NCBI RefSeq assembly: GCF_000380185.1
Contig: NZ_KB904791.1
Coordinates: forward strand, 127,254 to 190,863
DNA from: Thiofilum flexile DSM 14609
Lineage (GTDB): Bacteria > Pseudomonadota > Gammaproteobacteria > Thiotrichales > Thiotrichaceae
DNA length: 63,610 nt
Reading direction: 5' to 3'
Shown here: positions 47,001-55,388 of the stretch, piece by piece
How the letters are laid out: each line of letters opens with the position of its first letter
Position numbering within the stretch: position 1 is the stretch's first letter
Notes under the pieces: model-generated
What the model was told of the DNA's origin: nothing
The model's database searches: none
Seen by the model: the letters and a program-made list of their open reading frames with translations, nothing else
Translations under genes and position numbers: made by a program

Positions 47001-47503
47001 AATTGACTCCAGATGTTAGGTATAGGGAGTTAAGTATTTGAACCAAAGTAATCTGGTATTTCTTCCGCCGCCGCTGTAAAAAAATCGTTTGGAGCGATTT
47101 TTCACGCCACGCAAGGATGCGCCGAATAATACCTCTCTGTACGCTACAAGGCGGCATCTCTGCCGCCAAGACTGCTCCAGAAACACCCGACTACTTCGCT
47201 ATATCTACTTAGCCAAGATTAAACTTATTCTTATTTAAGACCATACTTTTACTAAAAGATATCCTTCTTGATAAAAAATTATCTCTACCTAGTCAATAAA
47301 CCTATATTGCTCATAAGTTCAAACTAATCATCCTGTGACTTAGCCTCTTATTATCCGCTAGGAAGTCAAAGCGCATGCATTTTTCTCACCTAATCTGGTT
47401 CATTTAGTCGGTACGTGTGCTTTTTGCTAGAGCAGGCTCAGGCTCATGACACAAAGTACTTTTATTGGCAGTAAAATACGTTATTCTGATTAGGTGCTAA
47501 TAA
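47001..47503. other. 503-bp intergenic region between divergent DUF2330 and liv genes
   Basis: It contains repeat copy E (47045-47198), then about 300 bp of AT-rich sequence without ORFs that should hold the liv operon promoter. A TTGGCA at 47465-47470 is a possible -35, without a convincing -10. Confidence 0.5.
47045..47198 (+). repeat. palindromic intergenic repeat, copy E, with internal insertion
   Basis: It has the same core and right half as the other copies, but about 50 extra bases sit after GCTGTAAA. They include an additional AAAAAATCG...GCGATTTTT hairpin. The outer ends TTAAGTATTTGAACCAAAG and TATCTACTTAG match the extended ends of copies D and F. Confidence 0.85.
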
Positions 47504-47521
47504 TTGAAAGCTCACACCAAT

Positions 47522-48316
47522 ATGATTGAAGTAAAATCAGTATCTAAACATTTTGGCGGCTTGACTGCGGTCAACAATGCCTCACTCACCATTGAAACGG
47601 GTTCGATTACTGGATTAATCGGCCCTAATGGTGCAGGAAAATCCACTTTATTTAACCTCATTGCCGGCTTATTTCCCCCTAGTTCCGGTCAAATTTTTCT
47701 CAATGGCGAAAATGTCACGGGTCTAAAAGCTCATCAGCTCTTTCATAAGGGTTTATTGCGCACTTTCCAGATTGCCCACGAATTCTCCACTATGACGGTA
47801 TTAGAAAATCTGATGATGGTACCCTCTGGGCAGTTAGGCGAGAATGTCTGGAATGCGTGGTTTCATCGCCGCCAAATTCGCGCTCAGGAGGAGGCAGTCC
47901 GCGCTAAAGCCGAGGAGGTCATTCAATTTTTGAAAATTTCCCATGTCAAAAATGAAAAGGCCGGTAATCTATCCGGCGGGCAAAAAAAGCTCATTGAATT
48001 AGGTCGCACCATGATGGTCGATGCTAAGGTCGTGTTACTCGATGAGGTCGGTGCGGGTGTCAATCGTACCCTACTCGGCGAAATTGGCGAGGCCATTGTG
48101 CGCCTGAATCAAGAGCGCGGTTATACCTTTTGTATGATTGAGCATGATATGGATTTTATTTCTAAACTGTGTAACCCCGTGGTGGTGCTAGCTGAAGGCT
48201 CCGTCCTGATGCAAGGTACTGCTGAGGAAGTTAAAAATGATGAAAAGGTCATTGAGGCTTATCTAGGACGCGGTTTGAAAAATAAAAACCTTGCCAATCA
48301 AGGAGTCGCCGCATGA
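47522..48316 (+). CDS. livG: branched-chain amino acid ABC transporter ATPase LivG
   Basis: The start is taken at the ATG 47522 rather than the TTG at 47504. The protein has Walker A LIGPNGAGKSTLF, signature NLSGGQKKLIELGR, and Walker B VVLLDEVGAGVNRTL (Glu followed by Val-Gly rather than the usual Pro-Thr). The long insertion after the Q-loop (QIAHEFSTMTVLENLMMVP) marks the LivG type. It overlaps livF by 4 bp. It drives uptake of branched-chain amino acids or a related amide. Confidence 0.9.
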   Translation: MIEVKSVSKHFGGLTAVNNASLTIETGSITGLIGPNGAGKSTLFNLIAGLFPPSSGQIFLNGENVTGLKAHQLFHKGLLRTFQIAHEFSTMTVLENLMMVPSGQLGENVWNAWFHRRQIRAQEEAVRAKAEEVIQFLKISHVKNEKAGNLSGGQKKLIELGRTMMVDAKVVLLDEVGAGVNRTLLGEIGEAIVRLNQERGYTFCMIEHDMDFISKLCNPVVVLAEGSVLMQGTAEEVKNDEKVIEAYLGRGLKNKNLANQGVAA

Positions 48317-49020
48317 GCTATTTAATCGGCGAAAATATGGTCGGCGGCTATGGCAGCGGCCCTAGCATTTTAAATGGTTGCACCATTAGCGTAGATAAAG
48401 GCGAACTAGCCGTCATTGTAGGGCCTAATGGTGCCGGTAAATCGACTGCCATGAAAGCCATGCTCGGTATGCTAAAGCTCAGCCAAGGCTCGGTCAAACT
48501 CAATGGTAAAGATATTACCAGCCTCTCCCCACAAGCCCGCATTGCCGAAGGGATTGCCTTTGTACCGCAAACTGACAATGTGTTTACCACGATGACGGTG
48601 GAGGAAAATCTGGAAATGGGGGCGTTTCTACGCACCGATAATTTTCGCGACACCATTGACCAAATTTATCAACTCTTTCCCATTCTCAAAGAAAAACGCC
48701 ATCAATATGCAGGAGAATTATCGGGCGGGCAGCGCCAACAAGTCGCTGTAGGCCGTGCCATGATGACCCAGCCTACCGTATTGATGCTCGATGAGCCTAC
48801 GGCGGGGGTTTCTCCGATTGTCATGGATGAGCTATTTGATCGTATTTTAGAGGTTAAAGCCACAGGGATGGCGGTGCTGATGGTAGAACAAAATGCCCGT
48901 CAAGCCTTGGAAATTGCGGATAAAGGTTATGTTCTAGTGATGGGTGAAAATCGCCATACCGATACCGGACAAGCACTCTTGGCTGATCCTGACGTACGTA
49001 AATCATTTTTAGGAGGTTAA
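48313..49020 (+). CDS. livF: branched-chain amino acid ABC transporter ATPase LivF
   Basis: The 235-aa protein has Walker A VGPNGAGKSTAMKAMLGM, a VPQTDNVFTTMTVEENLEMG Q-loop, signature ELSGGQRQQVAVGRAMM and Walker B VLMLDEPTAGVSP. The short form without the LivG insertion identifies LivF. It ends 2 bp before livH. Confidence 0.92.
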   Translation: MSYLIGENMVGGYGSGPSILNGCTISVDKGELAVIVGPNGAGKSTAMKAMLGMLKLSQGSVKLNGKDITSLSPQARIAEGIAFVPQTDNVFTTMTVEENLEMGAFLRTDNFRDTIDQIYQLFPILKEKRHQYAGELSGGQRQQVAVGRAMMTQPTVLMLDEPTAGVSPIVMDELFDRILEVKATGMAVLMVEQNARQALEIADKGYVLVMGENRHTDTGQALLADPDVRKSFLGG

Positions 49021-49022
49021 CG

Positions 49023-50036
49023 ATGACCGATGTTTTAAATGCACTGGTATTGTTTGCCAATTTTATTTTCGTGCCGGCTCTCACCTATGGCTCACAATTG
49101 GCATTGGGTGCTTTGGGCGTGACTATGATTTATAGCGTACTGCGCTTTTCCAATTTTGCCCAAGGCGAAACCATGGCCTTTGGCACGGTAATCACTATTT
49201 TAGGCACTTGGGGTTTACAAGCCCTAGGGGTGAATTTAGGTTTCCTTCCCACCGCCTTATTAGCTCTTCCTTTGGGCATTGCGGTCACCGCAGGACTGCT
49301 CCTCCTCACCGATAAATATGTCTATCGTTATTACCGCACCCAACGCAGTGCTTCCATTACCTTTGTCATGGCCTCTTTGGGTGTGATGTTTATTATGAAT
49401 GGCCTAATCCGCTTGATTTTAGGCCCTGGCGATCAGAACTTTACCGATGGCGAGCGTTTCGTTTTAAGTGCCTCTGCTTTCAAAGAGTGGTCTGGTTTAG
49501 ACGAAGTACTAGTGATTCGTACCACGCAAGCCCTTACCGTTATCTTAGCTATTATACTAGTAGCCCTGTTATTTTGGTTTTTACAAAAAACTAAAACCGG
49601 CAAAGCCATGCGTGCCTATGCGGATAATGAAAACCTAGCGCTACTTTCGGGTATTAATCCTGATCGTATTGTCATGATTACATGGATTATTACCGCCGCG
49701 TTTGCGACCACAGCAGGGGTATTATATGGCTTAGATAAAGGCTATAAACCACTGGCCTATTTCCATTTATTACTACCTATTTTCGCTGCTGTTATTGTAG
49801 GCGGGATTGGGCGACCGATTGGGGCTATTGCCGGTGGGTTTATTATTGCTTTTTCAGAAGTCATTTTAACCTATGCCTATAAAAAATTCCTAGCCTATCT
49901 ACTCCCTAGCGATTTAGCCCCCGATGGCTTAGTCCAGCTTTTGTCTACTGAATATAAGCTTGCCATCTCCTTTATCATTTTGGTAGTAGTATTATTAATA
50001 AAACCGACTGGCTTATTTAAAGGTAAAGTAATATGA
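49023..50036 (+). CDS. livH: branched-chain amino acid ABC transporter permease LivH
   Basis: The 337-aa protein has about eight hydrophobic helices, with LRFSNFAQGETMAFGTVITI and GGIGRPIGAIAGGFIIAFSE, conserved in LivH. It overlaps livM by 4 bp. Confidence 0.9.
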   Translation: MTDVLNALVLFANFIFVPALTYGSQLALGALGVTMIYSVLRFSNFAQGETMAFGTVITILGTWGLQALGVNLGFLPTALLALPLGIAVTAGLLLLTDKYVYRYYRTQRSASITFVMASLGVMFIMNGLIRLILGPGDQNFTDGERFVLSASAFKEWSGLDEVLVIRTTQALTVILAIILVALLFWFLQKTKTGKAMRAYADNENLALLSGINPDRIVMITWIITAAFATTAGVLYGLDKGYKPLAYFHLLLPIFAAVIVGGIGRPIGAIAGGFIIAFSEVILTYAYKKFLAYLLPSDLAPDGLVQLLSTEYKLAISFIILVVVLLIKPTGLFKGKVI

Positions 50037-51433
50037 GTCAACGTCCACATGAAATAGCTCGTGGTAATTATTACTTACGTGTCATCGTCGTTTTTACCCT
50101 AATGGCGGGTTTATTAGCCCTCGTGGGATTTATGCAGTCGTGGTCGCTAGCCTTAACGATTGTTAATCTTTGCCTTATTTCTGCGGTCATGGCCTTAGGG
50201 GTCAATATTCAATGGGGCTTTGCCGGACTCTTTAATGTCGGGATTATGGGGTTTGCAGCTCTAGGAGGCTTGGCTGTTTTACTAGTGGCGATGCCGCCGG
50301 TAAAAGAAGCGTGGGCTGCGGGAGGAATACGGGTCATTTTTGCTCTTATCATTTTCACCGCTGCTATTGCATTGACCCTGCATACACATAAGCGCTTGAA
50401 AGGTAAACGGGGGCATGGCCTAGCCTTAAGTGCGATATTAATCGTTGGCATTATTATTAGTCGCTTTGTCCTAGACCCCGGTGTGGCTGCTATTGAAGCG
50501 GTTAATCCCTCTAGTACGGGCTATTTAGGTGGCTTAGGTTTGCCGGTGGTATTCGCTTGGTTAGTAGGCGGTGCATTAGCGGCGGGTGTGGCTTGGCTCA
50601 TTGGTAAGATTACCTTAGGTTTAAGAGCCGATTACTTAGCGATTGCGACCTTAGGGATTTCAGAAATATTAGTGGCGGTGATGCGTAATGAGGATTGGCT
50701 CACTCGTGGGGTTAAAAATGTGACTAATCTACCCCGCCCCGTCCCCTATGAGATTGAACTGCAACAAGCCCCTTGGTTTATCGATTTAGTCGCTCGCTGG
50801 AATGCGGATAGTTTAGGATTATTAGGTGAGTCTGCTCGTGCCTCTGCTTTGCAGCCCTTACTGATAGAAGGCTCTACTATCTTTGTAAAACTTTGTTATG
50901 CTGGATTATTTTTAGTGGTGTTATTGGTTATTTACCAATTAGCTGAACTAGCTCTCAATTCCCCTTGGGGACGGATGGTACGCGCTATTCGGGATAATGA
51001 AGTCGCCGCCGATGCTATGGGTAAGGATGTTACCGGACGCCATTTACAAATTTTCGTTTTAGGCTCGGCGGTCGTTGGTATTGCAGGAGCCATGCTGGTC
51101 ACACTAGATAGTCAGTTTACCCCCGGCTCTTATAATCCACTGCGCTATACCTTTTTAATCTGGGTTATGGTGATTGTGGGCGGCTCTGGTAATAATCTAG
51201 GTGCCATTATCGGCGGCTTTTTAGTGTGGTTTATTTGGGTTGAAGCCGAACCTATCGGTTTTTGGTTTATTAGTCTATTAACATCAGGCATGGGAGACGA
51301 TAACGGCCTACGTAAACATTTATTAGATAGCGCCCAATATATGCGCGTTATTATTATGGGTAGTGTATTACTGTTAGTCATGCGCTTTAGCCCTTGGGGT
51401 ATTTTGCCCGAACAAACAAAACAGTTTAAATAA
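50033..51433 (+). CDS. livM: branched-chain amino acid ABC transporter permease LivM
   Basis: The 466-aa permease has NIQWGFAGLFNVGIMGFAALG, LRADYLAIATLGISEILVAV, and the EAA-like loop WGRMVRAIRDNEVAADAMGK. It is longer than a typical LivM (about 320-420 aa) because of loops around residues 85-160 and 240-290. Confidence 0.9.
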   Translation: MSQRPHEIARGNYYLRVIVVFTLMAGLLALVGFMQSWSLALTIVNLCLISAVMALGVNIQWGFAGLFNVGIMGFAALGGLAVLLVAMPPVKEAWAAGGIRVIFALIIFTAAIALTLHTHKRLKGKRGHGLALSAILIVGIIISRFVLDPGVAAIEAVNPSSTGYLGGLGLPVVFAWLVGGALAAGVAWLIGKITLGLRADYLAIATLGISEILVAVMRNEDWLTRGVKNVTNLPRPVPYEIELQQAPWFIDLVARWNADSLGLLGESARASALQPLLIEGSTIFVKLCYAGLFLVVLLVIYQLAELALNSPWGRMVRAIRDNEVAADAMGKDVTGRHLQIFVLGSAVVGIAGAMLVTLDSQFTPGSYNPLRYTFLIWVMVIVGGSGNNLGAIIGGFLVWFIWVEAEPIGFWFISLLTSGMGDDNGLRKHLLDSAQYMRVIIMGSVLLLVMRFSPWGILPEQTKQFK

Positions 51434-51451
51434 CGATATGGAGTATATGGT

Positions 51452-52642
51452 ATGAAACGATTAGTTTTAGCAAGTGTTATTTTAGCCGGCTTATCAACCG
51501 CTGTATGGGCAGAAGAGGATGTGAAAATTGGGGTATTAATGGGTTTTACCGGCCCTATTGAATCCTTAGCTCCGACAATGGCAGGCTCAGCCGAATTAGC
51601 CCTTAAAGAAATATCCGACTCTGGTGCGTTTTTAGGAGGCAAAAAAATAGTTCCCGTGCGTGCAGATTCGTCTTGCGTAGATGCCGCTGCTGCGACTGCC
51701 ACGGCTGAACGTTTAGCGTCTTCTGAAAAAGTGGTCGCCTTCATAGGCCCTACCTGTTCGGGTGAAACCACTGCTGTGGTGAATAATGTGAGTGCGCCGA
51801 ATGGTATTCCTACCATCTCCCCCTCCGCCACCTCACCTGCATTAACCACCGTAGAAGACAAAGGGGTCTTTTTCCGTACTGCACCCTCTGATGCTCGTCA
51901 AGGCGAAGTATTAGCCCAAGTTGCTAAAGATCGTGGCATTAATGAAATCGCTATTACCTATACCAATAATGACTATGGTAAAGGCTTAAGCGAGTCCTTT
52001 TCTAAAGCCTTTGAAAAATTAGGTGGCAAAGTCACCATTAATGCCGCCCATGAAGATGGTAAAGCGGATTACTCTGCCGAAGTAGCGGCTCTTGCAGCCT
52101 CTGGTGCTAAAGATTTAGCGGTATTTGGTTATCTCGATCAAGGTGGGAAAGGTATTATACAAAATGCTTTAGACACCGGAGCCTTTAAACGCTTTGTCAT
52201 GGGTGACGGTATGGTGGGTGAGAAACTGGCTGCCGATCTCGGTAAAGACATGGAAGGTTCGTTTGGTACTATGGCAGGTGGCGAATATGCCGGCAGTGAA
52301 GCTTGGAATAAAATCGCCGAAAGCGCCAAAATCGATCCTAAAGGCGGCCCTTATCGAGCAGAGTCTTATGATGCCGCTGCTGTATTAGCCTTAGCGATGC
52401 AGGCTGCAAAATCAACCGACCGCGCGGCTATTATAGCGAAGATTAAAGAAGTGGCTAATGCTCCGGGTGAAAAAATCCTGCCCGGTGAATTAGGCAAAGG
52501 CTTAAAAATCTTAGCTGATGGCGGTGATATTGATTACGTTGGTGCGACTAATATTGAGTTTGATGATGTCGGTGATGTACCCGGTTCCTATCGTGAGATG
52601 GAAATTAAAGAGGGTAAGTTTGAATCAGTAAAAACGCATTAA
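51452..52642 (+). CDS. livJ: branched-chain amino acid-type substrate-binding protein
   Basis: The 396-aa protein has a signal peptide (MKRLVLASVILAGLSTAVWA) and type-1 periplasmic-binding fold motifs (IGVLMGFTGPIESLAPTM, FIGPTCSGETTAV, ITYTNNDYGKGLSESF). It is last in the liv operon. The ligand may be branched-chain amino acids, or amides or urea in related systems. Repeat copy F follows. Confidence 0.88.
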   Translation: MKRLVLASVILAGLSTAVWAEEDVKIGVLMGFTGPIESLAPTMAGSAELALKEISDSGAFLGGKKIVPVRADSSCVDAAAATATAERLASSEKVVAFIGPTCSGETTAVVNNVSAPNGIPTISPSATSPALTTVEDKGVFFRTAPSDARQGEVLAQVAKDRGINEIAITYTNNDYGKGLSESFSKAFEKLGGKVTINAAHEDGKADYSAEVAALAASGAKDLAVFGYLDQGGKGIIQNALDTGAFKRFVMGDGMVGEKLAADLGKDMEGSFGTMAGGEYAGSEAWNKIAESAKIDPKGGPYRAESYDAAAVLALAMQAAKSTDRAAIIAKIKEVANAPGEKILPGELGKGLKILADGGDIDYVGATNIEFDDVGDVPGSYREMEIKEGKFESVKTH

Positions 52643-52677
52643 ATAGCACCCCGCATTAAATAGGTAAGTAGGTATAG

Positions 52678-52783
52678 CAAAGTAATCGGGTAGTTCTGGA
52701 GCAGTCTTGGCGGCAGGGAAGCCGCCTTGTAGCGTACAGGGAGGTATTCACAGCGGCTGCGGAAGAAATACTCGATTACTTTG
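52678..52783 (-). repeat. palindromic intergenic repeat, copy F
   Basis: A 106-bp element in the same orientation as copy D. The left part AAAGTAATCGGGTAGTTCTGG pairs imperfectly with GGAAGAAATACTCGATTACTTT. It has the core hairpins GGCGGC...GCCGCC and CTTGTAGCGTACAG, with flanks as in copy D. Confidence 0.9.
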
Positions 52784-52830
52784 GCTCAAGTACTTATTAG
52801 CCAGCTATTGCAGCGCTTACCTATCTATAG

Positions 52831-52859
52831 ACTGTATCAGTATTTTATGCTGATACAGT
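52831..52859. terminator. perfect hairpin upstream of tag
   Basis: ACTGTATCAG (52831-52840) and CTGATACAGT (52850-52859) form a 10-bp stem with a 9-nt loop, followed by only two T's. It may be a terminator for the liv operon or an operator for tag. Confidence 0.45.
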
Positions 52860-52898
52860 TCCCGCCCCCTTAAAATTAAATGCTGTAATATTTGTGTT

Positions 52899-53567
52899 AT
52901 GGCACTAAAATCTCAAAATTTATTTAAAGCGATGCTTATGTCTAACTCTCCTAACTCTATACCTAATACTACTATTCGCTGTGCTTGGTTAAATCTGACT
53001 AAAAGCGATTATGTGCAATACCATGATGAAGAATGGGGGGTTCCTGTTTTTGATGATCGCTATTTATTTGAATGTTTATGTTTAGAAGCCAGTCAAGCGG
53101 GTTTGAGCTGGTATACGGTGTTAGTAAAACGCGAGGCTTATCGGCAGGCGTTTGATAATTTCGACCCGCTTAAAGTTGCGCAGTATGATACGGCTAAAAT
53201 TGATACCTTAATGACGAATGCAGGTCTCATTCGTCATCGTGGTAAATTTGAAGCGCTAATTAATAATGCCCGGCATTTTTTAGCTATTCAAAACGAGTTT
53301 GGTAGTTTTGCCCGCTACTTATGGGCATTTGTGGGTAATAAGCCTGAACAGCGTGAAATTCACGCCCCTGCAGATTATCGCAGTACGAGTCCAGAATCAG
53401 AGGCCTTAGCTAAGGATTTAAAACGCCGTGGGTTTAAGTTTTTAGGTGCCACCACCTGCTATGCCTATATGCAAGCCGTAGGATTAGTGAATGATCATCA
53501 ATGGGATTGCCATTGTCGGGAACGCATCCAGCGCCTAGGCGAAAACGGTATGCCTAGCCTAGGCTAA
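52899..53567 (+). CDS. tag: DNA-3-methyladenine glycosylase I
   Basis: The 222-aa protein has the zinc-binding set of Tag: Cys in IRCAWLN, His in YHDEEWGVPV, and the C-terminal DHQWDCHCRE. FECLCLEASQAGLSWYTVL forms the base pocket. It excises 3-methyladenine from alkylated DNA. The N-terminus is about 25 residues longer than usual; internal ATGs at 52932 or 52938 are possible starts. It overlaps the following minus-strand gene by 14 bp. Confidence 0.92.
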   Translation: MALKSQNLFKAMLMSNSPNSIPNTTIRCAWLNLTKSDYVQYHDEEWGVPVFDDRYLFECLCLEASQAGLSWYTVLVKREAYRQAFDNFDPLKVAQYDTAKIDTLMTNAGLIRHRGKFEALINNARHFLAIQNEFGSFARYLWAFVGNKPEQREIHAPADYRSTSPESEALAKDLKRRGFKFLGATTCYAYMQAVGLVNDHQWDCHCRERIQRLGENGMPSLG

Positions 53568-54162
53568 GCTCCATGGTCGTGGCAGCCTCGAAACCCAATA
53601 ACCAGCGCCGGTAATAAGCCAGTGAATGAGTCTTGGTTGCCACAAAGCCATAACGCTCATATAAGCGCCGTGCTTCAGTATTACGATTAATCACATTGAG
53701 CTGTAGAGTTTGCAAGCCTTGATGGCAAGCATAATCACGCAATTGATTTAATAATGCCGTACCAATCCCTAATCCACGCCAGTGAGGATGCACCACAATG
53801 CCCTCAATAGCGAGCACATCGTGAGTGTTTTCATGCTCATACCAGCTTAGAATACGATCCGCCCAATGCCCTTCCCAATAGCCTAAATGGGTTTGTAATG
53901 CTTCACGGTGTAGGCCATTAGTTAACGAGCCATGTAGCGTTTGAAAACCCGCTAAGCCTATTAAATGCCCCCCACTTAATGCACACACCGCAAAAGCCGT
54001 ATCAAAGGTTTGCGCTAATAAGTGAATGCGTTTAACCCGATTCGGCACCGCGCGTGTAATTTTAGCCCCAAAAGCTTGATCATAAAGCAGCGCTGCATCA
54101 TACCTTAATGCAGCAGGCAAGCCATGATAATATTCAATAATAGCGTATTTTGGTATTGTCAT
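53554..54162 (-). CDS. GNAT acetyltransferase
   Basis: The 202-aa protein has the GNAT motif A IVVHPHWRGLGIGTALLNQLRDYA and motif B LNVINRNTEARRLYERYGF. The N-terminal part resembles AAC(6')-like or ribosomal acetyltransferases, but no substrate can be assigned. It is convergent with tag. Confidence 0.82.
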   Translation of the reverse strand: MTIPKYAIIEYYHGLPAALRYDAALLYDQAFGAKITRAVPNRVKRIHLLAQTFDTAFAVCALSGGHLIGLAGFQTLHGSLTNGLHREALQTHLGYWEGHWADRILSWYEHENTHDVLAIEGIVVHPHWRGLGIGTALLNQLRDYACHQGLQTLQLNVINRNTEARRLYERYGFVATKTHSLAYYRRWLLGFEAATTMELSLG

Positions 54163-54250
54163 TTAGTCATCACTAGCAGCAACTTTTGCTGCTTATCAAT
54201 CCTTATTTAACCCCAGCCCACTATAACCATAAAAAAGTGGTTGTTTTTAG

Positions 54251-55204
54251 TTACTCTAATGGCTTTAAAAATGCGTCAAATACATACGCACTTCCATTTA
54301 ACCAAGTAATTTTCACCCAATGCCCCTTGAAACCACTGATGGAATCCGCTTTTATTTTTGCTTCTAACACCTGCACCTTACCGCCCTCTGGCACAGTACC
54401 TAGTTTTTTACCTGATATATCCGGTTTTTCACGTACCACTAACACAGGCTTCGCACTACTTCGATACCACTGCCCCGTTGTTACTGCATTAGTAGCGTCG
54501 GCAGTATGCTTAGCCTGCTTGAGCGCTTGCTCTAAGTGCTGAGTACGTTGTTGAATTGCTTGCAAAACACATTGCGTGATAGCCGGCGCATTCGCCGCAG
54601 GGGTGGTGGTTTCCAATTTGCCGCATTGAACATTGCGTTGATCCAGCCATGCCCGTTGCTCACTATCAAGCTGTTTATTTGCTAAACCATCGTAAGTCGC
54701 AGCGAGGGCTTGATAGGTTTGATTTAATTGCTTCTTAGCGGGGCGTAATACGTCATTGAGACAAGCCTCATTGTTTTCGATACCACACGCGGCAATATCC
54801 GCATGTAAGGACGCGGGCGCGGGTGTTGCAGAAGTAGCGGCGGGATGCGTGGTGGGGGTGGGATTAGTTTCACTAGGTACATGAGAGCAGACTGACACGG
54901 CAAAGGTATTATAAGTCGGCTTGGTATTACTTTGGCAACTCGCTAAACAGGATGCCTCAAATGCAGCACCTTGATAACTCGGATGATTAGAAAAAGCAAA
55001 TAACGCTTGCATAATAGTGCTGGGCAGTTGCGTTTGGGGCTTAACACAATCGGGATTAGTAGTTTTTACCGTTTTGCAGCTCTCTAAAGCTTGGTTATAT
55101 AACCACTCGCAATATTCATTAGGTAACGGTGTAGTAGTGGCATAAGCAACCGGAAAATATAAAACCCCTACTAATACCCATTTAAGCCGCTGATTCTGTT
55201 TCAT
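54251..55204 (-). CDS. secreted LprI/DUF1311 plus SH3-like protein
   Basis: The 317-aa protein has a signal peptide (VLVGVLYFPVAYA). A Cys-rich N-terminal domain follows, then a Thr/Pro/Ala-rich linker near residues 112-132. A lysozyme-inhibitor LprI-like domain comes next (ACLNDVLRPAKKQLNQTYQ and SEQRAWLDQRNVQC). The C-terminal bacterial SH3 domain runs from VLVVREKPDISGKKLG to VFDAFLKPLE. It is a periplasmic, cell-wall-associated protein. It is divergent from the CRISPR locus and probably unrelated to it. Confidence 0.8.
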   Translation of the reverse strand: MKQNQRLKWVLVGVLYFPVAYATTTPLPNEYCEWLYNQALESCKTVKTTNPDCVKPQTQLPSTIMQALFAFSNHPSYQGAAFEASCLASCQSNTKPTYNTFAVSVCSHVPSETNPTPTTHPAATSATPAPASLHADIAACGIENNEACLNDVLRPAKKQLNQTYQALAATYDGLANKQLDSEQRAWLDQRNVQCGKLETTTPAANAPAITQCVLQAIQQRTQHLEQALKQAKHTADATNAVTTGQWYRSSAKPVLVVREKPDISGKKLGTVPEGGKVQVLEAKIKADSISGFKGHWVKITWLNGSAYVFDAFLKPLE

Positions 55205-55254
55205 AAAGCCCTCCTTTATATTAATTGTTTAGCAATGAGCTTATTTAAATAGTG

Positions 55255-55369
55255 TAGCTCGATTATTACAAAGTCGTTAGTGCCTTATCGTGCGGGGTGA
55301 AATTTTTACTAGGGATGAGCTTTGTCATGGTATGAGGAATATTCATCCGCTATATTAGCTCGATTATTA
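55255..55369 (+). promoter_or_regulatory. duplicated 14-bp motif upstream of cas3
   Basis: TAGCTCGATTATTA occurs at 55255-55268 and again at 55356-55369, 101 bp apart, in the intergenic region that must contain the cas3 promoter. Possible operator pair or simple duplication. Confidence 0.45.
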
Positions 55370-55388
55370 ATCATGGATTGAAGTTGTT

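Noticed and set aside
51145-51861. 238-aa minus-strand ORF across the livM/livJ junction
   Set aside because: It is antisense to two well-supported genes; its Ser/Thr/Pro-rich low-complexity translation is typical of shadow frames.
55300-55316. Seven-nt seed match (CTAGTAA on the minus strand) of the pseudo-spacer upstream of cas3
   Set aside because: Only 7 nt match and the adjacent bases are TCC, not TTC. It could occur by chance, so I do not claim a second Cascade site.
55371-55383. ATGGATTGAAG just before cas3, similar to the CRISPR repeat tail
   Set aside because: There is no stem in the right register before it and no spacer-like match after it.
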